DNA of 64,000 bases, from positions 97,829 to 161,828 of the forward strand of contig CAYVUB010000003.1 in NCBI GenBank assembly GCA_964454675.1, given 5' to 3'. Position 1 is the first letter of the stretch. Each line of letters opens with the position of its first letter. The notes below the pieces were generated by a model. That model worked only from the letters and a program-made list of their open reading frames with translations, had not been told where the DNA came from and made no database searches. Positions 24,386 through 32,343 of this stretch are shown here, one piece after another. Both the position numbers and the translations under genes were made by a program. Source of the DNA: CAYVUB01 sp964454675 (GTDB lineage Bacteria; Bacteroidota; Bacteroidia; Flavobacteriales; Flavobacteriaceae).

Positions 24386-25609
24386 TCATATTTTGTCTTT
24401 AGGATAACATATATAATATTTAGTTACCGGTTTTGAAAGTGCTTTAATGTTTAAAGTATCGGATGCTTGGGCAATATCTTCAATCTTTCCCGACTTTAAT
24501 AATATGTTGATGCTTTGTGTTTTTTGTTGATATGCCTGATTAAAAATATCGCCGGTAAACACAAAATAGCCTGCTTCTTTTGCGGTAATGCCATATTTGT
24601 CAATTAAACGCTGTGTATGTTCTTTAAGTTGTGATTTTTCAATTTTGTGATTTTTTATTTTGATTTTCAATAACTGACGGTTGATAATCATTTCGCTTAA
24701 ATTTCTCAATACAAAATCATCATGGTACTGCCATTCTTTCATTGCAGAAATAATATCGTTATCATCCAATCCCGAAAATATATCTAACGTTGCTTTATCA
24801 AAATTTTCAACGCTGATGTCATTCTGCAAAAAATAGGTCAACGCTCTGCTTGCCTTGAGCTCAACACCTTTTTTTGACAGTTCTTTGGCGCGTTTTAATA
24901 CTCTGAGCAGTAATTGTTCGGCTGCCAGGCTTGTTTTGTGAAGGTATGCCTGCCAGTACATCAGGCGTCTTGCCACAAGAAATTTTTCGACGCTGTAAAT
25001 ACCTTTTTCGTCAACTACCAAGGCATCGTTTACTACATTCAAATTTGCAATGATACGCTCACTGTTGATGTTTCCTTCGGCTACACCGGTATAAAAACTG
25101 TCGCGCTTTAAATAATCTGCCCTGTCCATATCCAGCTGGCTCGAAATAAGCTGGCACATAAACGGACGATGGTATTCGGCTTTAAACATTTTTATGGCAA
25201 GCGTTAAACTTCCGTTAAATTCGGCATTCAACTGTTCCATAAAAAGCAACGAAATGGCCTCGTGCGACACTTCATTTACAATGCTGTGCTCCATAGCGTG
25301 GCTAAACGGTCCGTGACCTATATCGTGCAGCAAAATGGCAATATACAGGGCGCTTTCTTCGTCTTCAGAAATCACAACACCTTTATTACGAAGCACATCT
25401 ACCGTTTTCTGCATTAAGTGCATGCAGCCCAAGGCATGATGAAACCGTGTGTGATGCGCTCCCGGATATACCAGATACGACAAGCCCATTTGAGAGATTC
25501 GGCGCAACCGCTGAAAATATTTGTGCTCAATTAAATTAAACACTAACAGATTTGGTATAGTAATAAATCCGTAAATTGGGTCGTTAAATATTTTGAGTTT
25601 GCCGGACAT
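24386..25609 (-). CDS. HD-domain phosphohydrolase (dNTPase/SAMHD1-like)
   Basis: 407 residues. The HD motif appears as HTRFHHALG (53-61), then LLHDIGHGPFSH (93-104) with H95-D96 as metal ligands. A long helical C-terminal region follows. The N-terminus (KIFNDPIYGFITIP) matches the bacterial YdhJ/dGTPase-like HD group. Likely substrates are nucleoside triphosphates or related phosphoesters. Divergent from porX, with a repeat-bearing 92-bp intergenic region. Confidence 0.85.
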   Translation of the reverse strand: MSGKLKIFNDPIYGFITIPNLLVFNLIEHKYFQRLRRISQMGLSYLVYPGAHHTRFHHALGCMHLMQKTVDVLRNKGVVISEDEESALYIAILLHDIGHGPFSHAMEHSIVNEVSHEAISLLFMEQLNAEFNGSLTLAIKMFKAEYHRPFMCQLISSQLDMDRADYLKRDSFYTGVAEGNINSERIIANLNVVNDALVVDEKGIYSVEKFLVARRLMYWQAYLHKTSLAAEQLLLRVLKRAKELSKKGVELKASRALTYFLQNDISVENFDKATLDIFSGLDDNDIISAMKEWQYHDDFVLRNLSEMIINRQLLKIKIKNHKIEKSQLKEHTQRLIDKYGITAKEAGYFVFTGDIFNQAYQQKTQSINILLKSGKIEDIAQASDTLNIKALSKPVTKYYICYPKDKI

Positions 25610-25627
25610 ATTTTTATTTTACATAAA

Positions 25628-25676
25628 AGAGGTCTCGACTGCACCTGTCATTCGGCAGGCAGGCTCGACCAGACAT
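25628..25676. repeat. Flavobacterial intergenic repeat fragment
   Basis: The stretch GGTCTCGACTGC through GGCTCGACCAGACA has inverted-repeat ends (CTCGAC and GCTCGA) and contains a TCATTCGGCAGG core. Sequences of this type recur between genes in many flavobacteria. It occupies the porX/HD divergent promoter region. Confidence 0.4.
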
Positions 25677-25701
25677 TCTAAATTTTAATTAAGCAAATAT
25701 A

Positions 25702-27255
25702 ATGAACAACATACATATTCTTTGGGTTGATGACGAAATTGATTTATTAAAGCCCCATATCCTCTTTCTGGAACAAAAGCAATACAAAGTAACAACCTGC
25801 AAAAGCGGCACCGAAGCCCTTGAAATACTTGACGATGTAAACTTTGACATCGTATTTCTGGACGAAAATATGCCGGGATTGACAGGTCTGGAAACCCTGA
25901 ACGAAATTAAAGAACGCCGTGCCAATCTTCCTGTGGTGATGATTACAAAAAGTGAAGAAGAGTACATTATGGAAGAAGCCATAGGCAACAAAATTGCCGA
26001 TTACCTTATAAAACCCGTAAACCCGAACCAGATTTTACTGAGCCTTAAAAAGAACCTTGACCACTCGCGGCTGGTTTCGGAAAAGACTACGTCAAACTAC
26101 CAGCAGGAATTCAGGAAAATCGCGATGGATATGGCTATGGTAAACAGTTATGAAGACTGGGCAGAGCTGTACCAGCGGCTGTTATACTGGGAGTTGCAGC
26201 TGGAATCTATTGAAGATGCCGGCATGACCGAAATCCTGGAATCGCAAAAAACCGAAGCCAATGCGCAGTTTGGGAAGTTTATTGAAAAGAATTATACCGG
26301 CTGGTTTGATAAAAATACCGATGCGCCAACCATGTCGCACACGCTGTTTAAAAACAAAGTTGTACCCGAGCTGAAAGACAGCCAGCCCATATTATTTATT
26401 GTTATCGACAATTTACGTTATGACCAGTGGAAAGCTTTTGAGCCTGTTGTAAACAATTATTACAAAAAAGCATCAGAAACCGCCTTTTACAGTATTCTGC
26501 CAACTGCCACGCAATATGCCCGAAATGCTATTTTCTCGGGATTGATGCCCAGCGAAATGGAAAAGCTGCATCCGGACTACTGGAAAAATGATACCGATGA
26601 CGGCGGTAAAAACCTCTACGAAGCCGAATTTTTTGAAGCCCAGTTAAAACGTTTGGGACTGCAAAATTTAAAAACCGAATACCATAAAATCACCAACCTT
26701 AAACAAGGTAAAAAACTGGTTGAAAACTTCAGGACGCTAAAAAACAATGATTTGACCGTTGTAGTTTACAATTTTGTAGATATGCTGTCACATTCAAAAA
26801 CCGAAATGGAAGTTGTAAAAGAGCTGGCATCCAACGACAAGGCTTACCGCTCGTTAACCCTTAGCTGGTTTAAAAATTCGCCGCTATTGGAAATGATACA
26901 GCAGGCGCAGCAATTAGGGTTCAAACTTATACTTACCACAGACCACGGTACTATCAATGTCAAAAATCCGTCAAAGGTCATTGGCGACAGAGATACCAGT
27001 CTTAATTTGCGCTACAAAACCGGCAGAAGCCTTACGTATGAGGACAAAGACGTTTTTGCGGTTAAAGACCCGAAATCTGTTTATTTACCGTCAATAACCA
27101 TGAACAGCTCGTTTGTATTTGCAAAAAGTGATATGTTTTTGGCATATCCCAATAACTTTAACCATTATGTGAGCTATTACAGAAATACGTACCAGCATGG
27201 CGGCGTTTCACTGGAAGAAATGATTATTCCGTTTGTGGTACTGAACCCGAAATAA
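25702..27255 (+). CDS. porX: PorX: response regulator with PglZ-type phosphatase domain
   Basis: 517 residues. An N-terminal receiver domain (1-120) has acidic D10-D11, phospho-acceptor D54 and K104. A helical linker is followed by an alkaline-phosphatase-superfamily (PglZ) domain from about residue 205: FIVIDNLRYDQWK near 228, TATQYARNAIFSG, and TTDHGTINV near 415 with the metal-binding D-H pair. PorX is phosphorylated by PorY and controls type IX secretion in gliding and pathogenic Bacteroidota. A T9SS substrate is encoded 5 kb away, so the system is active in this organism by inference. Confidence 0.93.
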   Translation: MNNIHILWVDDEIDLLKPHILFLEQKQYKVTTCKSGTEALEILDDVNFDIVFLDENMPGLTGLETLNEIKERRANLPVVMITKSEEEYIMEEAIGNKIADYLIKPVNPNQILLSLKKNLDHSRLVSEKTTSNYQQEFRKIAMDMAMVNSYEDWAELYQRLLYWELQLESIEDAGMTEILESQKTEANAQFGKFIEKNYTGWFDKNTDAPTMSHTLFKNKVVPELKDSQPILFIVIDNLRYDQWKAFEPVVNNYYKKASETAFYSILPTATQYARNAIFSGLMPSEMEKLHPDYWKNDTDDGGKNLYEAEFFEAQLKRLGLQNLKTEYHKITNLKQGKKLVENFRTLKNNDLTVVVYNFVDMLSHSKTEMEVVKELASNDKAYRSLTLSWFKNSPLLEMIQQAQQLGFKLILTTDHGTINVKNPSKVIGDRDTSLNLRYKTGRSLTYEDKDVFAVKDPKSVYLPSITMNSSFVFAKSDMFLAYPNNFNHYVSYYRNTYQHGGVSLEEMIIPFVVLNPK

Positions 27256-27682
27256 CCTTCTATGTATGATGTATATTGTATAAAGTGTAATTATCCGGTT
27301 TTAAAAGAAAAACACAAATTTATCGGGAAATCAGTTTTAGATTCCTCAACTTCGTTCGGGCATGAGGCGATAGCCGAACCGGCGAAGCAATGACAGAGAG
27401 ATTCCTCAACGACCTCTCCGACAAGCTCAGAGTCCGTTCGGAATGACAAAAAAAAGATATTTTGTCATTCCGAGGAACGAGGAATCTATTTGAAATACAA
27501 AACTTTATATATCCAACCCCGCATTAGCTTAACACTAATAAAGCCGATTATTCCTGAAACAGAGTTTCCGATAATTTTCAGACAAAATGCAAAAAAAACC
27601 GATGAAATACAAAAAACATTAGTTTTTCTCGATTATTATTCTTAATATTGTCGCTCAAATATAGTATTTTGAATGGCAAACT
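27256..27682. other. 427-bp intergenic region with repeat elements
   Basis: No gene is supported here. The region holds a dispersed repeat at about 27346-27490, described separately, flanked by AT-rich sequence. The last 80 bp before tsaE probably contain its promoter, but no clear TAnnTTTG box was found. Confidence 0.6.
27399..27487. repeat. Inverted-repeat element with ATTCCTC ends
   Basis: Outer ends AGATTCCTC (27399-27407) and GAGGAATCT (27479-27487) are inverted repeats. An inner 13-bp hairpin is formed by CGGAATGACAAAA (27439-27451) and TTTTGTCATTCCG (27460-27472). A related half (GATTCCTCAACTTCG) precedes it from 27340. The sequence type (TCATTCCGAGGAACGAGG) recurs across Bacteroidota genomes as non-coding repeats. 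Confidence 0.7.
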
Positions 27683-28135
27683 ATGGAAATTACCTATCAC
27701 ATAGACGACATTAATCTGGTTGCCGAGGTGCTTGTTAACGAGCTTACCTCAAAGACCGTATTGCTTCGTGGTGATATGGGCGCCGGCAAAACCACCTTAA
27801 TCAAAGCCATTGTAAACGCTTTGGGCAGTGACGATGTTGCAAGCAGCCCTACATTTGCCATTGTAAATGAGTACAAAACTCCCGGTGATACCATTTATCA
27901 TTTTGATTTGTACAGGATAGAAACCCGGGAAGACGCCTTAAATTTCGGGATAGACGATTACCTGGCTTCGGGTGCGTGGCTGTTTATAGAATGGCCCGAT
28001 ACCATCCATAATTTACTGCCCGATGACGTAAATGAATTACATATAACATTAAATAACGATACTTCAAGAACCCTCAAATTGAAGCAAAAAATAAACTTAA
28101 CCAATAAAAAAGCTATGGCAGACATCAATTTTTGA
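27683..28135 (+). CDS. tsaE: tRNA threonylcarbamoyladenosine biosynthesis ATPase TsaE
   Basis: 150 residues, slightly longer than usual. P-loop GDMGAGKTT at 30-38, then SSPTFAIVNEY and HFDLYRIE, which are strongly characteristic of TsaE, and FIEWPD as the Walker-B region. TsaE drives the TsaBD complex that forms t6A37 in ANN-decoding tRNAs. The C-terminal extension (LTNKKAMADINF) is unremarkable. Confidence 0.93.
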   Translation: MEITYHIDDINLVAEVLVNELTSKTVLLRGDMGAGKTTLIKAIVNALGSDDVASSPTFAIVNEYKTPGDTIYHFDLYRIETREDALNFGIDDYLASGAWLFIEWPDTIHNLLPDDVNELHITLNNDTSRTLKLKQKINLTNKKAMADINF

Positions 28136-28177
28136 TAAAAAAAATAAGCAGCCTCACACCGCATATTCTATGGAGAG

Positions 28178-28192
28178 TACGGAAAAACCGTA
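28178..28192. promoter_or_regulatory. Candidate operator dyad
   Basis: TACGG (28178-28182) and CCGTA (28188-28192) form a dyad around AAAAA, followed by a further TTTCCGG. It lies about 105 bp upstream of the small secreted peptide gene. A TAAATTTG box at 28258-28265 fits a -7 element for the same gene. Confidence 0.35.
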
Positions 28193-28296
28193 ATTTCCGG
28201 GGGATTTTTAAGAATGGTTTTAACATTTTATTAACAGTTTTTAGCAGCTGTCAATTTTAAATTTGACCATAATTAATTAATTAAATCCCTTGAATT

Positions 28297-28443
28297 ATGA
28301 AAACAAAAAAATTAGTATTAGCAATCGCTATTTTCGGTGGAGTGTTGTTTACTGCGCAAGCTACAAACATCATTGACTTAAATGGACAATCTACAACACA
28401 AATTGAAAAAGCAAGAATTAAAGGAATTACCCAAAACGGTTAA
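28297..28443 (+). CDS. Small secreted peptide
   Basis: 48 residues. A clear signal peptide (MKTKKLVLAIAIFGGVLF) ends at AQA around residue 22. The mature 26-residue peptide is polar and contains no cysteine. No family was recognised. Its last 62 nt overlap, in another frame, the start of the membrane-protein gene at 28382. A leader-peptide role in regulating that gene is possible, as is an independent exported peptide. Confidence 0.55.
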   Translation: MKTKKLVLAIAIFGGVLFTAQATNIIDLNGQSTTQIEKARIKGITQNG

Positions 28444-28939
28444 AAAAAGATTTACCCGTAGAAATGCTTTGGGTACCATTACAGGTACTTTAATTGCAAT
28501 AACACCTTTTATATTTTATTTTTATGAAAGTGTTCCGGACACCAAAGTCTGGAACACTTTTTTATTTACCTATAACAGCGGGTTTTATGAAAGTGCCCAA
28601 ATTTCTATTTGGATTTTAATGATGAAAGCCGTACCCTTATATCTATTAATCATCTGGTTTTTTACCTGCCGTGACTGGTGGTATCATGCATTACTCGTGC
28701 CTATAATCATGTATTTATTTCAGGTGATTGGTGCCATCAATAGTGACATGGAATTTATTGATGAATTTGGCATCTTATATATGCTGCCTGTAATGGCAGT
28801 AATTATCCCGTCCATATATTTGATAAGAGCCAAAATGTTTAACAGAATTAATGAAGCGGATAAATCCTTACAGGAATTAGAAGATGAGTTTATGATTAGG
28901 CCAAAAGGCTTTTTCAAGAAGCTTAAGGATTATTTTTAA
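28382..28939 (+). CDS. Four-helix membrane protein of unknown function
   Basis: 185 residues. A basic N-terminus (HKLKKQELKELPKTVKKR) precedes four hydrophobic segments at about 29-48, 68-90, 95-117 and 126-146, then a charged cytoplasmic tail. No family was recognised. The ATG at 28382 lies inside the preceding peptide gene; no later in-frame ATG precedes the first helix, so the overlap is probably real. It is convergent with the small gene at 28923, overlapping it by 17 bp. Confidence 0.6.
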   Translation: MDNLQHKLKKQELKELPKTVKKRFTRRNALGTITGTLIAITPFIFYFYESVPDTKVWNTFLFTYNSGFYESAQISIWILMMKAVPLYLLIIWFFTCRDWWYHALLVPIIMYLFQVIGAINSDMEFIDEFGILYMLPVMAVIIPSIYLIRAKMFNRINEADKSLQELEDEFMIRPKGFFKKLKDYF

Positions 28940-29255
28940 TACGAGGTGTTAAACCGTCCCGTATAGCTATCAGCTTTTGCAAATAGGTTTCTTTGGACAA
29001 TGCAGCCTTTTCATGCAAAAGGTTTTTATACGCTGTTTTGGCTTTTATATAATTATCCTTTTTAAAGCTGCTTAATTCTGAGAATAGCTCGTCAATCTCT
29101 TGGGTCAATTGCCGGTTAAGTTTTTTTGACTTATTGTAATAATCCAATTTGTTAGCAATGAACATTAAAAATAAAATAATTGGAATAGTTATCGGTAAGC
29201 TATAAATGAATTCATTTTCGTCAACGACCCTATTGTCATCATTAATGGTTGCCAA
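28923..29255 (-). CDS. Single-pass membrane protein with coiled-coil, unknown function
   Basis: About 110 residues with a TTG start at 29253-29255, because no in-frame ATG precedes the hydrophobic helix (about 18-35, YSLPITIPIILFLMFIA). The rest is charged and helical (residues 45-100), probably a coiled coil in the cytoplasm. No family was recognised. The exact start is uncertain. Confidence 0.45.
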   Translation of the reverse strand: MATINDDNRVVDENEFIYSLPITIPIILFLMFIANKLDYYNKSKKLNRQLTQEIDELFSELSSFKKDNYIKAKTAYKNLLHEKAALSKETYLQKLIAIRDGLTPRIKNNP

Positions 29256-29308
29256 TAATTTTTACACTTCAATAATAAAAGGCACTCAATTTAAAGTGAT
29301 TTTAACTT

Positions 29309-29488
29309 CTATTTTAATTGCCTAATAAAATAAACAATTATAAAAGCAATTAATAAAACTAAAAACAGAAAAATAAATTCTAATAATAGTTTCTCTCTAT
29401 TTTTACCTTTACAGGCGTTTATTATTGATTTAATTCTAAAACCAAGAATTATAAAAAATAAAGGAAGAAGAGTAATTAAAGTTTTCAT
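29309..29488 (-). CDS. Small two-helix membrane protein
   Basis: 59 residues from ATG 29486-29488. Two hydrophobic segments (about 4-18 and 38-55) flank a short basic loop (RIKSIINACKGKNREK). No family was recognised. It lies in a short accessory patch on the minus strand between tsaE and the repressor-like gene. Confidence 0.45.
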   Translation of the reverse strand: MKTLITLLPLFFIILGFRIKSIINACKGKNREKLLLEFIFLFLVLLIAFIIVYFIRQLK

Positions 29489-29713
29489 TTATAATTGTTT
29501 TAATCTACAGCTGCTTCTCCTAAGCAAACTCCAAAAGAAACCACAGCAATTGCAACCCCTATTGGTCCTAAAAACCTTTTAAAGACTGCTGTTACAGGCT
29601 TTTGGTTAATAAATAGTTTAACACAAAGTCATTTAAAAATTACAAAGTCAGGGTACAAAGTCTTGAAAACTCTTTAAGTTTTATCTATAGCTCAAACAGT
29701 TTCTTAAAAAAAT

Positions 29714-29731
29714 AAAATCAACGTTGATTTT
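29714..29731. repeat. 18-bp perfect palindrome
   Basis: AAAATCAACGTTGATTTT is its own reverse complement. A perfect palindrome without a loop is more typical of a dimeric protein-binding site than of a terminator. Confidence 0.7.
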
Positions 29732-29803
29732 TGCATGCATGTTTATCGCTCTTACCTTTAAAGTGACTTTGTAAACCTTTACGGTAAGTTTGATAATTCA
29801 AAT

Positions 29804-29850
29804 ATAGAAAAAATTCTATTGTATGCAAATTATTTTCTATATTATTTTTG
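29804..29850 (+). promoter_or_regulatory. Promoter with overlapping dyad upstream of the repressor-like gene
   Basis: TTG at 29819-29821 and TATTTTTG at 29843-29850 (21-nt spacing) match the Bacteroidota promoter pattern. The dyad ATAGAA (29804-29809) and TTCTAT (29814-29819) overlaps the upstream element. This layout fits autoregulation by the CI-like protein encoded at 29965; the leader would be just over 100 nt. Confidence 0.5.
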
Positions 29851-29964
29851 TTTTAATTTTTAAGGCTTTAAGTAAAAATCCTTAAAATGACATATATTTA
29901 AAAGGTTTTCTTAACTTTGTTTTTCCCTACACTAAAAATATTAACTAAGTCCATTTTTTAAAAC

Positions 29965-30327
29965 ATGAGTAAAACTATCCATAGAGTGATGCAGCTCGTC
30001 AAAGAGTTTAACCTGAGCGCACGGCAGTTTGACCTGTCCATAGGTACGGGCAACGGCTATGTTCTTCGTATGGCTAAAACCAATGCTTCCGTTGGTACAG
30101 ATATTATAGAACGTATTAAAGAAGTGTATCCGCAGGTCAACTTAATATGGCTGCTAACAGGTAAAGGTGATATGTTTGTAAAAGATGAAGCTCCTAAAGC
30201 ACGCTCGGCAGAAGAAATAAAGGCGTTTATCGATAAAAAGCTTAATGAAGAACGCTCAGAAGAACGTAAAACGCTCCTTGAAGAAATCCTTAAGGAAATA
30301 GAAAGTTTGAACGGGAATAAAAACTAA
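29965..30327 (+). CDS. CI-repressor-like HTH transcriptional regulator
   Basis: 120 residues. Residues 1-68 form an HTH of the phage CI/XRE kind: HRVMQLVKEFNLSARQFDLS, then IGTGNGYVLRM and the hallmark PQVNLIWLLTGKGDMF. The C-terminus (85-120) is a charged helix. There is no LexA-like peptidase domain, so it is a short, non-cleavable version. It may control its own promoter or the neighbouring small-peptide genes. Such regulators are common on mobile DNA and as chromosomal orphans in flavobacteria. Confidence 0.8.
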   Translation: MSKTIHRVMQLVKEFNLSARQFDLSIGTGNGYVLRMAKTNASVGTDIIERIKEVYPQVNLIWLLTGKGDMFVKDEAPKARSAEEIKAFIDKKLNEERSEERKTLLEEILKEIESLNGNKN

Positions 30328-30386
30328 TTGTTTTTTCTTTAAACTAAAATTTTATTCGTAATTTGACTTTTTATTTGGCACACTAA

Positions 30387-31586
30387 ATGAGCAAGTCACT
30401 ATCACCATTTACAAAGGCGCAATTGCTGCCGCAGGAAGAAACACTTGAAATCTTTAAAAAGAAAGGCGACCTTTTTATAGGCATCCCGAAAGAAACGCAT
30501 TTTCAGGAAAAACGGGTATGTTTAACCCCCGATGCGGTATCGGCACTGGTCACAAACGGGCACCGCATATTGATAGAAGCCGGTGCAGGCGACGGTGCCA
30601 ACTTTAATGACCAGATGTACAGCGAAGCCGGTGCCGAAGTTACCAAAGACACCGCAAAAGTATATTCGTGCCCTATTATCTTAAAAGTAGAACCGCCATC
30701 ACTGGACGAGATACAGCTCATTAACCCACAAACATTGCTAATCTCTGCTTTACAGCTTAAAACTCAAAACAAAAAATACTTTGAAACCTTAGCAGCAAAA
30801 CGCATTACGGCTTTAGCTTTTGAATTTATCAAGGATGAAGACGGTGCCTATCCCGCAGTAAGAGCTTTAAGCGAAATAGCCGGAACGGCTTCCATTTTAA
30901 TAGCTTCGGAATTGCTGTCGAACATCAATGGTGGCAACGGTTTGATGTTTGGCAATATAAGTGGTGTGCCGCCTACAGAAGTTGTTATTATAGGTGCAGG
31001 AACCGTTGGCGAATTTGCAGCACGTTCGGCCATTGGCCTGGGTGCCAATGTAAAAATCTTTGACAACTCTATCACAAAACTGCGTTGTGTACAGGCAAAT
31101 CTCGGCAGAACCTTATACACCTCGACCATACAACCGAAAAATCTGGTAAAAGCTTTAAAACGTTGTGATGTGGCTATTGGTGCCGTGAGAGGTACGCATC
31201 GTGCACCGGTTGTCGTAACAGAACAAATGGTAAACAGCATGAAAGCCGGATCGGTAATTATTGACGTAAGCATTGATATGGGCGGTTGTTTTGAAACCAG
31301 TGAAATTACCACACATACACACCCTACATTTGAGTATAACGGCATTACACATTACTGTGTCCCGAATATTTCGGCACGTTATTCACGTTCTGCATCTGTT
31401 TCCATAAGCAACATCTTTACTCCTTACCTACTTAAAATTGCCGAAGACGGCGGTATTGAAAATGCGCTTCGTTTTGACAGAGGTTTAAAAAATGGGTTGT
31501 ACTTTTACCACGGAATTTTAACGAACAAATCGGTTGGCGATTGGTTCGATTTAAAACACAGTGACATCAATCTGTTAATTTTCTAA
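30387..31586 (+). CDS. Alanine dehydrogenase-like protein (Ald/PntAA family)
   Basis: 399 residues, about 28 longer than classical Ald at the N-terminus. The family fold is clear: GIPKETHFQEKRV (32-44), ILKVEPP with K100, the NAD site GAGTVG (203-208) and IDMGGCFETSE. The catalytic histidine of classical Ald (YLHLA) is replaced by glutamine in SALQLKT. This favours caution about alanine deamination; the protein shares features with the NAD-binding subunit of transhydrogenase as well. It was probably annotated as alanine dehydrogenase in related genomes. Confidence 0.78.
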   Translation: MSKSLSPFTKAQLLPQEETLEIFKKKGDLFIGIPKETHFQEKRVCLTPDAVSALVTNGHRILIEAGAGDGANFNDQMYSEAGAEVTKDTAKVYSCPIILKVEPPSLDEIQLINPQTLLISALQLKTQNKKYFETLAAKRITALAFEFIKDEDGAYPAVRALSEIAGTASILIASELLSNINGGNGLMFGNISGVPPTEVVIIGAGTVGEFAARSAIGLGANVKIFDNSITKLRCVQANLGRTLYTSTIQPKNLVKALKRCDVAIGAVRGTHRAPVVVTEQMVNSMKAGSVIIDVSIDMGGCFETSEITTHTHPTFEYNGITHYCVPNISARYSRSASVSISNIFTPYLLKIAEDGGIENALRFDRGLKNGLYFYHGILTNKSVGDWFDLKHSDINLLIF

Positions 31587-31611
31587 AATTTTTATTAATC
31601 CTTAAAAGAGA

Positions 31612-31629
31612 TTTCCGCTTACGCGGAAA
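31612..31629. repeat. Hairpin directly before a start codon
   Basis: TTTCCGC (31612-31618) and GCGGAAA (31623-31629) form a 7-bp stem with a TTAC loop that abuts the ATG at 31630. It resembles a dispersed flavobacterial palindrome and would sequester the ribosome-binding region of the downstream gene. Confidence 0.55.
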
Positions 31630-32010
31630 ATGTATATGAAACTTATTCATCGTGTAGGCTATTATCTGGGTGGTTTTTCTATCGGGCTTATTATTCTTGC
31701 TTTTTTTTTAAGTGGAAAAAAAGTGTCTTGTGATTATGGTCCCAATGCCCGGACTATTAAAAATATCTCAAACAAACCCAAGTTTATTTCTGAAGATGCG
31801 CTTGCTTCAATGCAGCAGTATCAACTGGATTCAACTGCCGTTTTTGATATTATCAAATACGGTTCGGTTAATTTTTCTGAAAGTGAGACAAAATCTGAGC
31901 CTTGCAAACTGTACAGCATTTATAATAGTTACAAAGAAAACGACTATAAGCTTCAGGTCAAAAATTGCGATTCAATAGCAACCATAGAGGCTATTATACT
32001 TTTGAAGTAA
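31630..32010 (+). CDS. DUF4258-like membrane-anchored protein
   Basis: 126 residues; ATG at 31630 or 31636 are both possible. One N-terminal hydrophobic helix (about 8-28) anchors a small extracytoplasmic domain with three cysteines. The domain resembles DUF4258 by length and order (FDIIKYGSVNFSES, then a C-terminal strand with CDSIATIEAI). Function unknown. It follows the Ald-like gene by 43 bp. Confidence 0.5.
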   Translation: MYMKLIHRVGYYLGGFSIGLIILAFFLSGKKVSCDYGPNARTIKNISNKPKFISEDALASMQQYQLDSTAVFDIIKYGSVNFSESETKSEPCKLYSIYNSYKENDYKLQVKNCDSIATIEAIILLK

Positions 32011-32085
32011 ATGGTATTGACTATTAGCCGTTAGTAGCAGTCAGCTTGTACGAAAAATCGGGTGGAAATTTGGACAAGTCTAAAA

Positions 32086-32343
32086 ATGAAATACGTTTTT
32101 GTGGACGAATCTTGGGAATATTATCTGTATTGGCAGAGTACGGATAATAAAAAGCTGAAAAAGATTAACGAACTACTGAAAGATATTACAAGAAATCCAT
32201 TCAGCGGATTAGGCAAGCCTGAACCCTTAAAACATAAATATTCAGGATTTTGGTCGAGAAGAATTGATGACGAACACAGATTGATTTACAAATACGAAGA
32301 CGGTGCAATTCTGGTTGTAAAATGCAGATTTTATTACGATTAA
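32086..32343 (+). CDS. YoeB/Txe-family toxin, apparently without antitoxin
   Basis: 85 residues from ATG 32086 (a start at 32062 would add eight non-family residues). The YoeB/Txe signature is strong: VDESWEYYLYWQ, KINELLKDI, GLGKPEPLKH and FWSRRIDDEHRLIYK. The C-terminus is CRFYYD, where E. coli YoeB ends CRYHY, so the catalytic histidine is a tyrosine here. YoeB is a ribosome-dependent mRNA endonuclease normally blocked by YefM. No YefM gene is found in the 75 bp upstream or downstream of it. Confidence 0.82.
   Translation: MKYVFVDESWEYYLYWQSTDNKKLKKINELLKDITRNPFSGLGKPEPLKHKYSGFWSRRIDDEHRLIYKYEDGAILVVKCRFYYD

Larger units (their letters stand above)
29489..29964. other. 476-bp AT-rich intergenic region with palindromes
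   Basis: On the minus strand, 29500-29622 reads as a frame without a start codon (ending FLGPIGVAIAVV, SFGVCLGEAAVD), possibly a degraded small hydrophobic peptide. An 18-bp perfect palindrome lies at 29714-29731, and a promoter with an overlapping dyad at 29804-29850. The rest holds no recognisable gene. Confidence 0.5.
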
